NCBI GenBank assembly: GCA_949358305.1
Contig: OX442322.1
Span: 9,364,001-9,424,000 of the forward strand
Source of the DNA: Strigamia acuminata
Taxonomy: Eukaryota > Arthropoda > Chilopoda > Geophilomorpha > Linotaeniidae
Reading direction: 5' to 3'
DNA length: 60,000 nt
Shown: positions 30,320 to 41,251 of the stretch, piece by piece
How the letters are laid out: each line of letters opens with the position of its first letter
Numbering within the stretch: the first letter of the stretch is position 1
The notes under the pieces: model-generated
Databases searched by the model: none
The model's input: only the letters and a program-made list of their open reading frames with translations
Told to the model about the DNA's origin: nothing
Program-made: the position numbers and the translations under genes

Positions 30320-33307
30320 ATGGCAACTGCGGCTGGTTTGACCACGGAAGCAGCGGAAGAGAAAGAAACACAATGGCAAGCCAAGGCCCAAGGAGCAGAG
30401 GATCTGCTCTCGACATCTGCAAACGTTCTCGACGGGGGTGAGCTTGAAGCTCTCCACGCAACAATAGATGCGCAGTTGAGTGACCTTATTGATGAGCTCG
30501 CTGTCTTTAAAGACAAGATAGAACGTTCAGATTACCTGCTTAGTTTGAGACGTCTCGAAGACATTAGGACTAAGGTCAATCTTCTTAAGCAAAGGACGAA
30601 ATTTTCAAAACAGATGCAGGATAAGTTTGGGGCCCATCCAGGCGGAAATACGCTAATGAATTCTGGATTTCTGAACAACTCATCGATAATCTCAAGGAAG
30701 ACTACAAAGCTTCCAAAGCTGACATTGCAGAAATTCGACGGGAATCCGATGGAGTATAAGAGCTTCATGGATATGTTTTCAACCACAGTTGACGCCGATG
30801 CCGAGTTATCGAACGTCGAAAAACTTCAATACCTGAAATCAAGTTGTATCGGGGAAGCGGAAGTGGCAATCAAGTCGTACCCACTTACTAACGATTTGTA
30901 TTTAATGGCACTTAGCAGTTTAGAAGGACTTTTTGGGTCAGAAGTAGCCCAAAAGAACGCTCTGGCGAGGAAAATTCGTGAAGCCGAAGCAGTTAAAGAT
31001 TTGTACCCAATCAAGCCAGTAAAATCTCTATTGACGTCCCTCACCGGTGCTTTCCGAACATTAGAACAGTTGAAGTTCCCAGTTACGACTACTGGATTAT
31101 TTCTAATCCCGGAATTATTGCGGAAGTTTCCACCGGAATTGGGAAGACGATTTCATAGGATTTACAAAGGAAACGTGGAAAACGTTAATTTATTTCTCGA
31201 ATTTGTAGCAAGCGAAGTCAGAGTAGCAGAATTATCAGACGATAGCGTATTTACCAGTCAGAAAGTCACCAAGAAGAGTGAGAAACCAGCAACTAGAGAG
31301 CAAAAAGAAGAATTACGAGGGACCATGTCATCTTGCGCGGTTGCGCAAAATACGTCATTCGGGTCCAATACGAAAGAATCATTCAAACCAAAATCAGGTC
31401 CAGTCCGGAAATTGATCTGTGCCTTCTGTGAAGGAGATCATTTCAACAATAATTGCGACGCAAATCTGGAAGTTTCGGAGAAATACGACATCGTTAAGCG
31501 AAAACGTCTATGCTTTAATTGCCTGAGACCAAGCCATACAGTGGGTAACTGCCCTGTGAAATTTTGTTGCCGATCATGCGGTGGTCGACACCATTCTTCA
31601 ATTTGTAACAGAGGTCATGCGGAAAAGCCAACTGATACCAAAGAAGAGAACGTCTCCGCCAACGTCTCGTTGTCGGTCTCAAGTGACGTCCAGCTAATGG
31701 TTTTCACAGCATTGTTCGTCCGAAAGAGTGGCGAAACAATCCCAGTTCGTGGATTACTCGATCCGGGTAGTCATCGTTCATATATTACGAAGCGGTTAGC
31801 AAAGAAATTACACCTAAACAAGATTGAGACGTATCACACCATGACCCAGTGTCTGCTGAACAAGGAACCAGTTCCTACAACTCATGACGTGTTTAGATTC
31901 GAGTTGCAGTCTCGTCACGACAAGCAGAAAGTGTCTGTATTTGCTCTTGATACCGACACACTTCCCAATATAAAGGGAGTGGTAGATCACCAGACGCTGC
32001 AACAAATCAAGTCGTTTAATCTTGAGATGGCAGAACCACATCCCTCCGTGTCGGATGAGGTAGATGTCTTGATCGGAAGCGGAGCATGGTGGAAAATAAT
32101 TCAAGCGGGAACGAAGAGAATTAGTCCAGATTTAGGAATGATGAAAACAGTTTTTGGATGGATTTTAAACGGACAAATTAACTCAAAAGAGCCTTCCATC
32201 TACAAAGACGATATCTCACTGGGAGATGTATCGTGTATGGCGATCGATTCTGGAAAGAAGATGACTTTCAACACTTCAAAAAAGGACAAAGGCGGGTTTG
32301 GACAGGCGAATTCCACATCAATGCCCGACGAGAAAAGCGAAAAGGGTGGAGTACGAGCAAAAGGCGTCATCGCTTCTCGTTTTGCCGCGAGCCGCTCTAG
32401 CGAGCTGGAGGTACGGCATCCTGACGTCCCCATCGAATTGGAAATGGATGGAAAGCGGACGTTTAAAGGGATAAGGTCGGGCAAGATGGCGATTTCTCAG
32501 AGTCCTGACACACTGGAGTCTACGGAAAAGAAAGGAGAATTTCCGAAAAATTTCAAAAAAGATGAAGAAAAGGGTTTAAGTAAATGGAGGAAGATATTGA
32601 AATGGAGTCGCAAGAAACTCACCAATTCGCACAGAAGATCAAATGCAGTCACAAAGGCCACGGGAAATATACATTTAGTAATTGGCCCAATGTTTTCTGG
32701 AAAAACTACTGCTTTACTTAATGTAATCCGAAATGAAGAAGAAAATTCTTGCCTGCTTGTTAAGCATTTGACAGACGTTAGATATAGTAAAGATGAAATG
32801 GTTAGCCACACCGGACAACGACGTCCAGCGGTTCGGGTCGCGTCGTTACAGGAAATCAAGAAAATTGCGGAGTCGGTCAAGACGATAGGTATCGACGAAG
32901 GGCAATTTTTCGGAGACATCGATTCGTTTTCCGACAAAATGGCGAACGAAGGAAAGAATGTAATAATTGCCGCTTTAAATGGTGATTTTAAGAGACAGGA
33001 ATTCAAGGCAGTATCTAATCTCATTCCACTAGCGGAAACTATTGTCAAACTTCATGCCAAATGCCACTTTTGTGGAAACCAAGCGTCGTTCACCAAACGA
33101 ATATCGGGTGAAACGCAAGTTCAGGTTGTGGGAGGAGAAGAGAGATACAAGCCAACGTGTCGTACCTGTTTTCAGAAATCAATCAATTCTATAGAAGTCA
33201 AGAGAAAGCTAATTAATGGAGCGGCACATTTAAGTTTAGCGATTTTGAATCGAAGATTACCTCCATGGGTGGCCAGTTTGATCCGCAAAAAATTGCGCTT
33301 ACCTTAA
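30320..33307 (+). CDS. Gag-protease-thymidine kinase fusion, 995 aa (TK-2)
   Basis: Intact ORF from ATG 30320 with the same architecture as TK-1. It has a BEL/Pao Gag core (LPKLTLQKFDGNPMEYKSF, then LSNVEKLQYLKS), three zinc knuckles (367-429) and a retropepsin with LLDPGSHRSY (Asp481). A variable linker leads to a type II thymidine kinase with P-loop GPMFSGKTT (789-797), SHTG, IDEGQFF (catalytic Glu860) and AALNGDFKRQEF. Zinc cysteines are 915, 918, 947 and 950. The C-terminal tail NGAAHLSLAILNRRLPPW parallels that of TK-1. About half of the residues differ from TK-1 by eye, yet every kinase motif is kept, which argues for selection on enzyme activity. The linker is mostly unalignable except FAASRSS (688-694), matched by FAASLSS in TK-1; it may be a protease processing site. 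Substrate choice is inferred from motifs, not shown. Confidence 0.93.
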   Translation: MATAAGLTTEAAEEKETQWQAKAQGAEDLLSTSANVLDGGELEALHATIDAQLSDLIDELAVFKDKIERSDYLLSLRRLEDIRTKVNLLKQRTKFSKQMQDKFGAHPGGNTLMNSGFLNNSSIISRKTTKLPKLTLQKFDGNPMEYKSFMDMFSTTVDADAELSNVEKLQYLKSSCIGEAEVAIKSYPLTNDLYLMALSSLEGLFGSEVAQKNALARKIREAEAVKDLYPIKPVKSLLTSLTGAFRTLEQLKFPVTTTGLFLIPELLRKFPPELGRRFHRIYKGNVENVNLFLEFVASEVRVAELSDDSVFTSQKVTKKSEKPATREQKEELRGTMSSCAVAQNTSFGSNTKESFKPKSGPVRKLICAFCEGDHFNNNCDANLEVSEKYDIVKRKRLCFNCLRPSHTVGNCPVKFCCRSCGGRHHSSICNRGHAEKPTDTKEENVSANVSLSVSSDVQLMVFTALFVRKSGETIPVRGLLDPGSHRSYITKRLAKKLHLNKIETYHTMTQCLLNKEPVPTTHDVFRFELQSRHDKQKVSVFALDTDTLPNIKGVVDHQTLQQIKSFNLEMAEPHPSVSDEVDVLIGSGAWWKIIQAGTKRISPDLGMMKTVFGWILNGQINSKEPSIYKDDISLGDVSCMAIDSGKKMTFNTSKKDKGGFGQANSTSMPDEKSEKGGVRAKGVIASRFAASRSSELEVRHPDVPIELEMDGKRTFKGIRSGKMAISQSPDTLESTEKKGEFPKNFKKDEEKGLSKWRKILKWSRKKLTNSHRRSNAVTKATGNIHLVIGPMFSGKTTALLNVIRNEEENSCLLVKHLTDVRYSKDEMVSHTGQRRPAVRVASLQEIKKIAESVKTIGIDEGQFFGDIDSFSDKMANEGKNVIIAALNGDFKRQEFKAVSNLIPLAETIVKLHAKCHFCGNQASFTKRISGETQVQVVGGEERYKPTCRTCFQKSINSIEVKRKLINGAAHLSLAILNRRLPPWVASLIRKKLRLP

Positions 33308-33400
33308 GGAGTCATTAGGGAGCCGATCCTAGGTGGATGAGAAGTTTTCAGATTGCTAAGAGGTTCTTCTTCACCTTCTTTTCTTTTCGGCGGCAATCTC
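33308..33400 (+). promoter_or_regulatory. TK-2 3' untranslated segment with pre-LTR pyrimidine tract
   Basis: The last ~28 bases (33373-33400) are C/T-rich and end TTCTTTTCGGCGGCAATCTC, directly before the 3' LTR. Confidence 0.7.
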
Positions 33401-34366
33401 TGTTTCGAGCAACAGAAAGGAGGAAAGAGAGACCACAACTGCTCGTCAATTTGATAGTAGTTTGATTTTATGTGTTCGAAAATGTAAAGAAGAGTTACTA
33501 ATTTCGGTCTTATAATTGTATTATTTATTTAGCAAATATCTAATCTTTTTCTGTTGTAATAGGAATTTTACATGTCTTTTTTGTGTGCCAATTTTCAGTA
33601 AAGACAATGTTTGTTAGGTATTTTATCTCTTAGAATGACAAGGTCAAGGTTTAGGAATTTTTAGTCTTGTTTTCCAATGTTTTCATGTTATGTTTACCTA
33701 TTTCTAAGTCTTGTCCTGTTCCCAGTTCAGTTGTGAAGGCGGAATGACGGGTTTGAAGCATCTGAGTTGCTTTAAAGGTGCATTGGAAAAGAAGGAATTG
33801 TTAATTTTGTAATGAATTGCAATTAATGCATTTTTACAGTGTATTTGACTTGTTTTAGATGCGTTATTTGCATATTTAGTTAAGTTTATTCCTTTTCTAT
33901 TTGTTATAATTCTTTCCAATGGTTTCTGTTAATTTTAGTTGATTTTATCTCTATTATGAGGCACAATGCAAGCTTTAACTTATGTTATTTATGAATTTAG
34001 TCACTAGGTGCCTCGTGAATTTGTTGTTGCTATAGAATTGTTGTTGTTATGAAGTTGTTACACTCTTGTTATGAAGAATTAGATGTTGTTAAGTTAAATT
34101 TGCCTCCATGTTAATGTTTTGAAATGATTAAAAGCATTATCTGGATTTTTCTACACAAAGCTTTATTTTATTCAACATCCAACATGTGTGAGTAGGGAGA
34201 TTTAACCCCAAACTCCCTGGAGCAGCTTCCTTCAAGAGCAATGGCAGAAACTCAAGTTACTACACTTCTCCTCTCAGCTAAGCAAAGTATAGGCCTATGG
34301 GAAATTTGCCAATAATTCCCCACCGCGTTACAACTCGTCGCATCACGGCAGTGGCGAGTTGCAACA
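33401..34366 (+). repeat. TK-2 3' LTR, 966 bp
   Basis: Same length and termini as the 5' copy, followed by gtcgc at 34367-34371. Confidence 0.93.
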
Positions 34367-34371
34367 GTCGC

Positions 34372-34734
34372 TGACCCCCTAAAACATCAAGCAAAAGGTA
34401 AACAACAATGAAATAAAATATGCCTATCTCAAAACAACTCTAATAATTCTTAAACTAATACACAGAATTACTAAACCACTAAAACGATCACATCAAAACG
34501 ACCACAAGTGACCGACAACACATCTCCCGACCAATCCAGGTGCGACTGGCAGCATGACGACCGTCAAGGACATCACCAAACAAGACCGCTGGTCAGCCAA
34601 ACAACCGAACATCTCAGATATGTCTCCAACTTGTGTCAAAAACTAAAAAACCAAATTAAAAAGTCAATTCTTCTTTTCAGAAGCCAAAACGTGGAAAACT
34701 TCTAAATCTTTTTGTTGCGTTCCTGCTCGCAACA
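34372..34734 (-). repeat. BEL-D 5' LTR, outer part (363 bp)
   Basis: Matches 20803-21165. Its minus-strand start at 34734 is the outer end of BEL-D, followed by ctag at 34735-34738. Confidence 0.92.
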
Positions 34735-34924
34735 CTAGGAAGCGCCTAGAGGTCCCGGATGTTTAGGTACCAGCTTGTTGCCTTTGTGTTTATGGTTTTG
34801 CCTTCGCGACTTTCACAAAGTCGAGTTTGGTTAGGTACTTTTTCTTCCTGTGCTCTTGGTTTTGATGGGGAATTCCTTCAACGGTTTTCTGCCTTGCCTT
34901 CCCTTCTTCTTTGGCCGGCAACGC
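34735..34924 (+). other. B1 last interior segment and pre-LTR tract
   Basis: Begins with the right ctag duplication of BEL-D and resumes B interior collinear with R1 (51325 down to 51137). It ends with the C/T-rich tract (34899-34924, ...TTCTTTGGCCGGCAACGC) before the 3' LTR. No gene. Confidence 0.8.
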
Positions 34925-35697
34925 TGTTGCGAGCACGTGCAACATGGATTTTTGCTATCGCAATAGCGGATTTGCTTTAATTGATCAATTATTTAAGTTT
35001 GTGTTTAGTTAATAGTGCAGCTTAAGTTTTGGCTAAATGCTAAATGAATTTCGTGTAGTTTGTGAAGTGGGAGTGGTGAATTACCTGATTTAAGCTGTCT
35101 TTCTTAAGGTAATCTTGTATCTTTTCTTTGATTCTTTGGAGTTTGACTGCTTGGATTCGTCCAAAGAGTCGCTGCTGTTAGTTCCTAAGTTAGTTCATTT
35201 ATTTGAAACACTTTGTCTTAATTTATTACGGTTTTGTGCCTTTTGTAATGATTTTATACTCGAAACTGTGTATTTTCTTGTATACGCTTTATCATTTTGT
35301 CACTAGAGGGACAATTCGCCTCTTGCGAGCGATTGTTGCCACTCGTTGCTAAGAGCCGCTGCTCTAATTGTTGTAGGTTGCGCAGCAACTACACTGACTT
35401 GTTATATAGTTTTTCTAGTCCTAAGTTTGTTAATTTTCTCCTCTCTTTTCATGTAATGTTTTGATAGATTTTAACTTTACAATAAATTCGTTTTTGTGTG
35501 CTAACTTGAGCACAATAGTATTGAATTATCCCAACATGTTCAGCAGCTCACTTTACAGGTTTCACATCAAGGTTTTTCCTGTAATGGACTTTCTTCTTTG
35601 GGATTCTTCACAAGTTCTGGTAAATAGGGTTATTTATTTTAACCATTTTCTAATGTCTTCTAGAGTGCAACACGGTCTTCAAGCACTGCTAGAAACA
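34925..35697 (+). repeat. B1 3' LTR, 773 bp
   Basis: Same as 8194-8966 in all segments compared. The right flank is B interior in minus orientation rather than a target duplication. Confidence 0.9.
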
Positions 35698-36513
35698 CCA
35701 CTCTTTCGCAAAGAGTGACTAACTAACCACTTACCCAAAGCCATGACCACCTAGCTAACATGATCACGCCAGAAGAAGGAAAAAGGGAACGAGAAAGCAT
35801 GAAGCTCAGGCAATGCGAACCATTCACAGCAACTGCCACGCAAAGGCGTTGACCGCACCCTGACTTGACATGAACCCACGAAACCGCTAAGAGCAGAGAA
35901 TAAAGAAAAAAGGAAAGACTTAGTCAGATGACTGTGCAAGCCAACTGCGACCTCTTGTCCACAGTGACAATGAAACACGCGCACACTGACCCATCGACCA
36001 CAACTTTATCTAACTAATAAGAGAAAAACGGTTCAATTATCTAAAAAAAACGAACACGTTCCGTGCAAATAAATATCGGCAAAAACGTCAATATTATCAC
36101 TAAAGCTATTGGCCAAGTATGGCCTCACAAGGGAAACTAACAAACTGGAACTGTGAAAACCAGCAAGAATTCCAAAACACTAAACTTCCTGCTTTTTTTC
36201 GAAGAGGGAATAAGTCCGTACCCAAATAATCAATCCATTTCCTCCCCACGAGAAAAGAAAGGAAAGGGGCCTGCTTCTTTTTGAAGATCAACAGGTGTCA
36301 AACGATACTGAAAACAAATGAAGCGAAGCTACACTTCCTGCACGAAAACTAATCACGTCGTTGAAAAGAAATTAAAACCGGTGGCTTTCTTTCAGCCGAG
36401 CTGCGCTTTACGAATGCGCCTTGAACAAGGAGGTACCCGATGGACTGCACGTCCGCACTCGGGCCACCGTGTAGCCTGTTGTGAGCAGACTACCACGAAG
36501 ACTGAAACTTCTT
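35698..36513 (-). repeat. B interior fragment (B3)
   Basis: Collinear with 52046-52889 of R1. It starts inside the CACTCTTT hairpin region and ends at GAAACTTCTT where the B2 LTR begins. No gene; the ORFs in it (for example 36106-36291) are chance frames. Confidence 0.85.
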
Positions 36514-37286
36514 TGTTGCGAGCACGCGCAACATGGATTTTTGCTATCGCAATAGCGGATTTGCTTTGATTAATCATTAATTTAAGTTTGTGTTTAGTTA
36601 ATAGTGCAGCTTAAGTTTTGGCTAAAGGTTAAATGAATTTCGTGTAGTTTGTGACGTGGGAGTTATGTTTTACCTGATTTAAGCTGTCTTTTTTAAGGTA
36701 ATCTTGTATCTTTTCTTTGATTCTTTGGAGTTTTACTGCTTGGATTCGTCCAAAGAGTTGCTGTTGTTAGTTCCTAAGTTAGTTTATTTATTTGAAACAC
36801 TTTGTCTTAATTTATTACGGTTTTGTGCCTTTTGTAATGATTTTATACTCGAAACTGTGTATTTTCTTGTATACGCTTTATCATTTTGTCACTAGAGGGA
36901 CAATCCGCCTCTTGCGAGTGATTGTTGCCACTCGTTGCTAAGAGCCGCTGCTCTAATTGTTGTAGGTTGCGCAGCAACTACTCTGACTTGTTATATGTTT
37001 TTTCTAGTCCTAAGTAACGTTGATTTTCTCCTCTCTTATGTGTAATGTTTTGATAGATTTTAACCTTACAATAAATTCGTTTTTGTGTGCTAACTTGAGC
37101 ACAATAGTATTGAATTGTCCCAACATGTTCACAGCTCACTTTACAGGTTTCACATCAAGGTTTTTTCCTGTAATGGACTTTCTTCTTTGGGATTCTTCAC
37201 AAGTTCTGGTAAATAGGGTTATTTATTTTAACCATTTTCAAATGTCTTCTAGAGTGCAACACGGTCTTCAAGCACTGCTAGAAACA
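36514..37286 (+). repeat. B2 5' LTR, 773 bp
   Basis: B-type LTR with small differences from B1 (CACGCGCAAC near the start, TTTGATTAATCATTAATTT further on). These same variants are seen in the minus-strand LTRs at 40479 and 50508. Confidence 0.9.
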
Positions 37287-40200
37287 AAGTTGGTGCCGTT
37301 TTGCTTGACCAGGATGCTAGCCAAGTGTCGTCAGGTTGCCGTGAGTTCGACATCGCCGCCATTTTCGGAAACAAGATCGGTAATTGCAGTGGAGGCTGCC
37401 AGCGCTTAGTGACGACAGACGCATCGTGTGAAGCCAGCGCATTCACAAGCGCAATGCGTGTGGCTGTCGGTCAAATCGAGAATTGCTGCTCGGGATGGCG
37501 AAATTCGTCTCAGATTCGCCCAGTACGAGTGCGTCGTATGGCGGAATGCAGCGACCACTTCGGGATCGTCGATGGAGAGAGTTTCGGCAAGATTTTCCAG
37601 GATTTCGTGTGCCCAGTTCGTTGGACAGTACGAGGCTGTGTCCACACAGACGTGCGCCGTCTCACAAGCGACGCGGTCAAGATTCCAGTCGAGTTGTTTC
37701 TTCAGCAGCAGAGCGAGTTCTCTCAGTTGTACCGGACAGTCCCGCCAAAAGATTCGTGCCGTCAGCGCACACAGAATGGTCACCGAGTTTGGAAGAGTCA
37801 CTCTTCAAGCGTCAGTCGGCCGCCAGTTATACACAACGCAATGTACTAGAGTCGGCAATGAAGATTTCGTTTTTTTGTCGATTATATTTTCTCGTTTTCA
37901 TCAAATGTTAATTTTAAGGTTTTTGGGGGAAATTGTGGTTGTTTTGGGAGTTTTGAGGCGTTAGTTAAGTTTCATGCTTCTGCATACGTCGTTGTGCAAG
38001 TGTAGCTAGTTTCCACGCCTATTTGCGCCTTGTTTGGAGTCCCCTTAAACCCTAAACTTCTGTTTTTGTCCTCCTCGAATGCGTTTTCTAGTATTAATGT
38101 CATGAGTTTCTTGTTAAAGATACTAAAGAGTAGCTTATATGAATTTATTGGCTTTCTGTGTCTGGATTTAATAAGGGAGTCCAATTTTCTGATCGCATTT
38201 ATGCCTGTGCTTGTTAATAGCTTTATTCTTTGCTTGCTCACGTTTTTGGTGACAATTTTCGGTTTAGTATGTGAGAAGCAGAGCTACTTGTTTCCAAGTT
38301 TCCCCCTTTAATTTGAAATCGCCAATTTATTACGCATTAAGCTCTTTGATTTTGAGTTCTTAGTTCTCCCGGGTTCTTTCCCCAGTTACCGGTAGGTTTT
38401 TGGATTAGGAATATTGCCTGATTCTGCATGTTCTTGTGTGGAATGCTGGCGGTTCCTGGTCTTTACGTTTTTTGTATTCATTAATGTGTTTTGCTTGGGA
38501 ATGTCGTTGCATTCGCTGCCCTTTGTAGTCTTGACCTGTTCTTTGGCGGTGCTAAGCCAATTAACTCTCGCCCTTAATTTATCAGTGTCTCTAGATGTAG
38601 TAGGTCGGGGGTCAAGTTTCTTCGCAGCTGGGTTTGTGTGTGTTCGGGTGGAATGTAGACGATTCCTAATCTTTACGATTTAGCGTGTTCTTGTCTTGTC
38701 CAGTAAGATTTTCTTGGAGTCATTCGAGTTCCTCGTTGGTTCTGGTGTCGGACGCCTCTCCGGAACGAGAGAAGGCACACCCGTTTGTATTCGTGTATGG
38801 TAAAGTGTTTCCTGTTTTTAGAACGGGATTAGTTTCTTTGTTGCTCGAGTCTTGCTGAGCGAGCGCTGGCCCGCGAGGTCAGTCGGTTCTTATCTGTCAG
38901 TCAATTTCTGTTCGGTTAGATTGTTATACGACTTGTTTGCAAGTGGGTTTGGATTTAGATAGGCGTGTGACTTCTGTCGGTGCTGGAAGTTTAGAGCAGC
39001 CGATCCGCACCGCCCACTGGGCAAGTCCAGTTTTTGTTGTTGACCGCTGCACCCAGTGTCTACCGCTGGTGATGTACGTTCTGCATTTTCGCTTTCTCTT
39101 CGTTGAAACGTCCGTAGCGTTTCATGAGTCTTCATTAGTGATTAGTCTCGCCTTTTATCGTTTAAAAAAGGGAGTTTAGTTATTCTAGTTCTTTGGGGCA
39201 ACCTTAGAATTTGGACATTTTAGCTTATTCGTTTAGGAAATAGCTTGCTTGCTATTTTTGGGTTGCGGCTAGCTAGCGTGGCGTTAGGGTATAGGTACTT
39301 GTTTTGGATGGTTGTTTTTGCTGTGCACAGCAAAGACTGCCATTCGATGTGTTACAGAGGGCAGGTTTGCACTGCCATACTCTGTTAGATGTCGTGTCCG
39401 AGACATAGTCCCTGCGCCTTTTGGCAGCCCCTATTTCTACGTTTGCTTCCCGCGACTGAGTAGTTGTTGTTAGTCTTTCATCCCTAGCTCTGCAGTGAGG
39501 CAGACATGCACTAGGCAGGGAGCCCACTCTAGGATGGGTTGAAGGACGTGTGTGTGCGGCCTTCTTGGCGCCGGCACTCGGCAACACGTTTTAGTCATTG
39601 GACAACACGTGCTTTCAGTAGAGTGGCGATTTCCGGAAGTCGGCTTGCTGATCGACGATGTGGTCAATGGGTATGTGAGCGAGTCAATTGTCGACTTGCA
39701 GTTGCTTACCGGTTCCAGTAATGCGGTTGGCAACTGGCAAGTCCTTGTGCTCATGTCTATGTGTGACGCCCCTCGCAATCAGGGACGTCAAGCAACCCCC
39801 CCTCTTCTCTCGTTTCTCGGTTCAATCATATTGGTTCCGACTCGGGGTGGGCCAAGCGTTCATACAGTAGCCTCCTTATTGGAGCATGGGGTTTTAACTA
39901 GATCTAGTTTCGATTTCCCTCTCGGTTAAAGAAGTTTCAGTCTTCGTGGTAGTCTGCTCACAACAGGCTACACGGTGGCCCGAGTGCGGACGTGCAGTCC
40001 ATCGGGTACCTCCTTGTTCAAGGCGCATTCGTAAAGCGCAGCTCGGTTGAAAGAAAGCCACCGGTTTTAATTTCTTTTCAACGACGTGATTAGTTTTCGT
40101 GCAGGAAGTGTAGCTTCGTTTCATTTGGTTGCAGTTGCACTGCTTCCAACGTTTTTCAGTATCGTTTGACACCTGTTGATCTTCAAAAAGAAGCAGGTCC

Positions 40201-40478
40201 CTTTCCTTTCTTTTCTTGTGGGGAGGAAATGGATTGATTATTTGGGTACGGACTTATTCTCTCTTCGAAAAAAAAGCAGAAAGTTTAGTGTTTTGGAATT
40301 CTTGCTGGTTTTCACAGTTCCAGTTTTTTAGTTTCCCTTGTGAGGCCATACTTGGCCAATAGCTTTAGTGATAATATTGACGTTTTTGCCGGTATTTATT
40401 TGCACGGAACGTGTTCGTTTTTTTTTAGATAATTGAACCGTTTTTCTTTTATTAGTTAGTTAAAGTTTTGGTCGATGG
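37287..40478 (+). mobile_element. B2 interior, variant and truncated
   Basis: A B-type element whose leader and first ~1.4 kb (37315-38700) do not align with B1, while 38730-40478 does (for example 39000-39180 with 17420-17550). The primer-binding site is at 37291-37314, with TGGTGCCG and TGACCAGGAT separated by about seven extra bases. The conserved motif is at 37832-37844. The interior stops at GTCGATGG (40478) where a minus-strand B LTR begins. The 182-codon and smaller ORFs are not shared with B1; no gene is supported. Confidence 0.75.
37832..37844 (+). promoter_or_regulatory. Conserved leader motif, B2
   Basis: CACAACGCAATGT followed by AC in a leader otherwise unalignable with B1; the ATG is followed by TAC and then TAG. 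Confidence 0.75.
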
Positions 40479-41251
40479 TGTTTCTAGCAGTGCTTGAAGA
40501 CCGTGTTGCACTCTAGAAGACATTAGAAAATGGTTAAAATAAATAACCCTATTTACCAGAACTTGTGAAGAATCCCAAAGAAGAAAGTCCATTACAGGAA
40601 AAACCTTGATGTGAAACCTGTAAAGTGAGCTGCTGAACATGTTGGGATAATTCAATACTATTGTGCTCAAGTTAGCACACAAAAACGAATTTATTGTAAA
40701 GTTAAAATCTATCAAAACATTACATGAAAAGAGAGGAGAAAATTAACAAACTTAGGACTAGAAAAACTATATAACAAGTCAGTGTAGTTGCTGCGCAACC
40801 TACAACAATTAGAGCAGCGGCTCTTAGCAACGAGTGGCAACAATCGCTCGCAAGAGGCGAATTGTCCCTCTAGTGACAAAATGATAAAGCGTATACAAGA
40901 AAATACACAGTTTCGAGTATAAAATCATTACAAAAGGCACAAAACCGTAATAAATTAAGACAAAGTGTTTCAAATAAATGAACTAACTTAGGAACTAACA
41001 GCAGCGACTCTTTGGACGAATCCAAGCAGTCAAACTCCAAAGAATCAAAGAAAAGATACAAGATTACCTTAAGAAAGACAGCTTAAATCAGGTAATTCAC
41101 CACTCCCACTTCACAAACTACACGAAATTCATTTAGCATTTAGCCAAAACTTAAGCTGCACTATTAACTAAACACAAACTTAAATTAATGATTAATCAAA
41201 GCAAATCCGCTATTGCGATAGCAAAAATCCATGTTGCGCGTGCTCGCAACA
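40479..41251 (-). repeat. B LTR, minus strand, 773 bp
   Basis: Complete B LTR. At 41252 it continues into the 3' end of a B interior, so it is the 3' LTR of a minus-strand copy. Confidence 0.9.

Larger units (their letters stand above)
28185..34366 (+). mobile_element. TK-2: second BEL-type element encoding Gag-protease-thymidine kinase
   Basis: A complete 6182-bp element with two 966-bp LTRs, a primer-binding site, a leader, one 995-codon ORF and a 5-bp duplication gtcgc (28180-28184 and 34367-34371). The uninterrupted target is visible at 20798-20805 in the other BEL-D LTR. Its LTRs, leader and codons differ from TK-1, so it is a separate family and not a recent copy. No reverse transcriptase, RNase H or integrase is present. 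Confidence 0.93.
19894..34734 (-). mobile_element. BEL-D: autonomous BEL/Pao element, interrupted by TK-2
   Basis: Minus-strand element with 1272-bp LTRs, an intact Gag-Pol ORF and a 4-bp duplication ctag (19890-19893 and 34735-34738). Without TK-2 it is about 8.65 kb. Its 5' LTR is split by TK-2 (27276-28184 and 34372-34734), and the joined length equals the 3' LTR exactly. The segments of the two LTRs I compared are identical, so the insertion is young. It is a plausible source of enzymes for TK-1, TK-2 and B. Confidence 0.93.
8194..35697 (+). mobile_element. B1: coding-less BEL-type LTR element, split by nested insertions
   Basis: Identical-length LTRs (8194-8966 and 34925-35697, 773 bp each) bound an interior of about 4.5 kb in three pieces: 8967-9836, 16414-19893 and 34735-34924. 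Removing TK-1 and BEL-D restores collinearity with copy R1 (51137-55705). It has a BEL-style primer-binding site, the shared leader motif and the shared pre-LTR tract, but no gag, pol or other credible ORF. It is therefore a large non-autonomous derivative that must borrow Gag, reverse transcriptase and integrase. The outer flanks (GACGC left, CCACT right) do not form a duplication, so at least one edge is rearranged. Confidence 0.85.
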
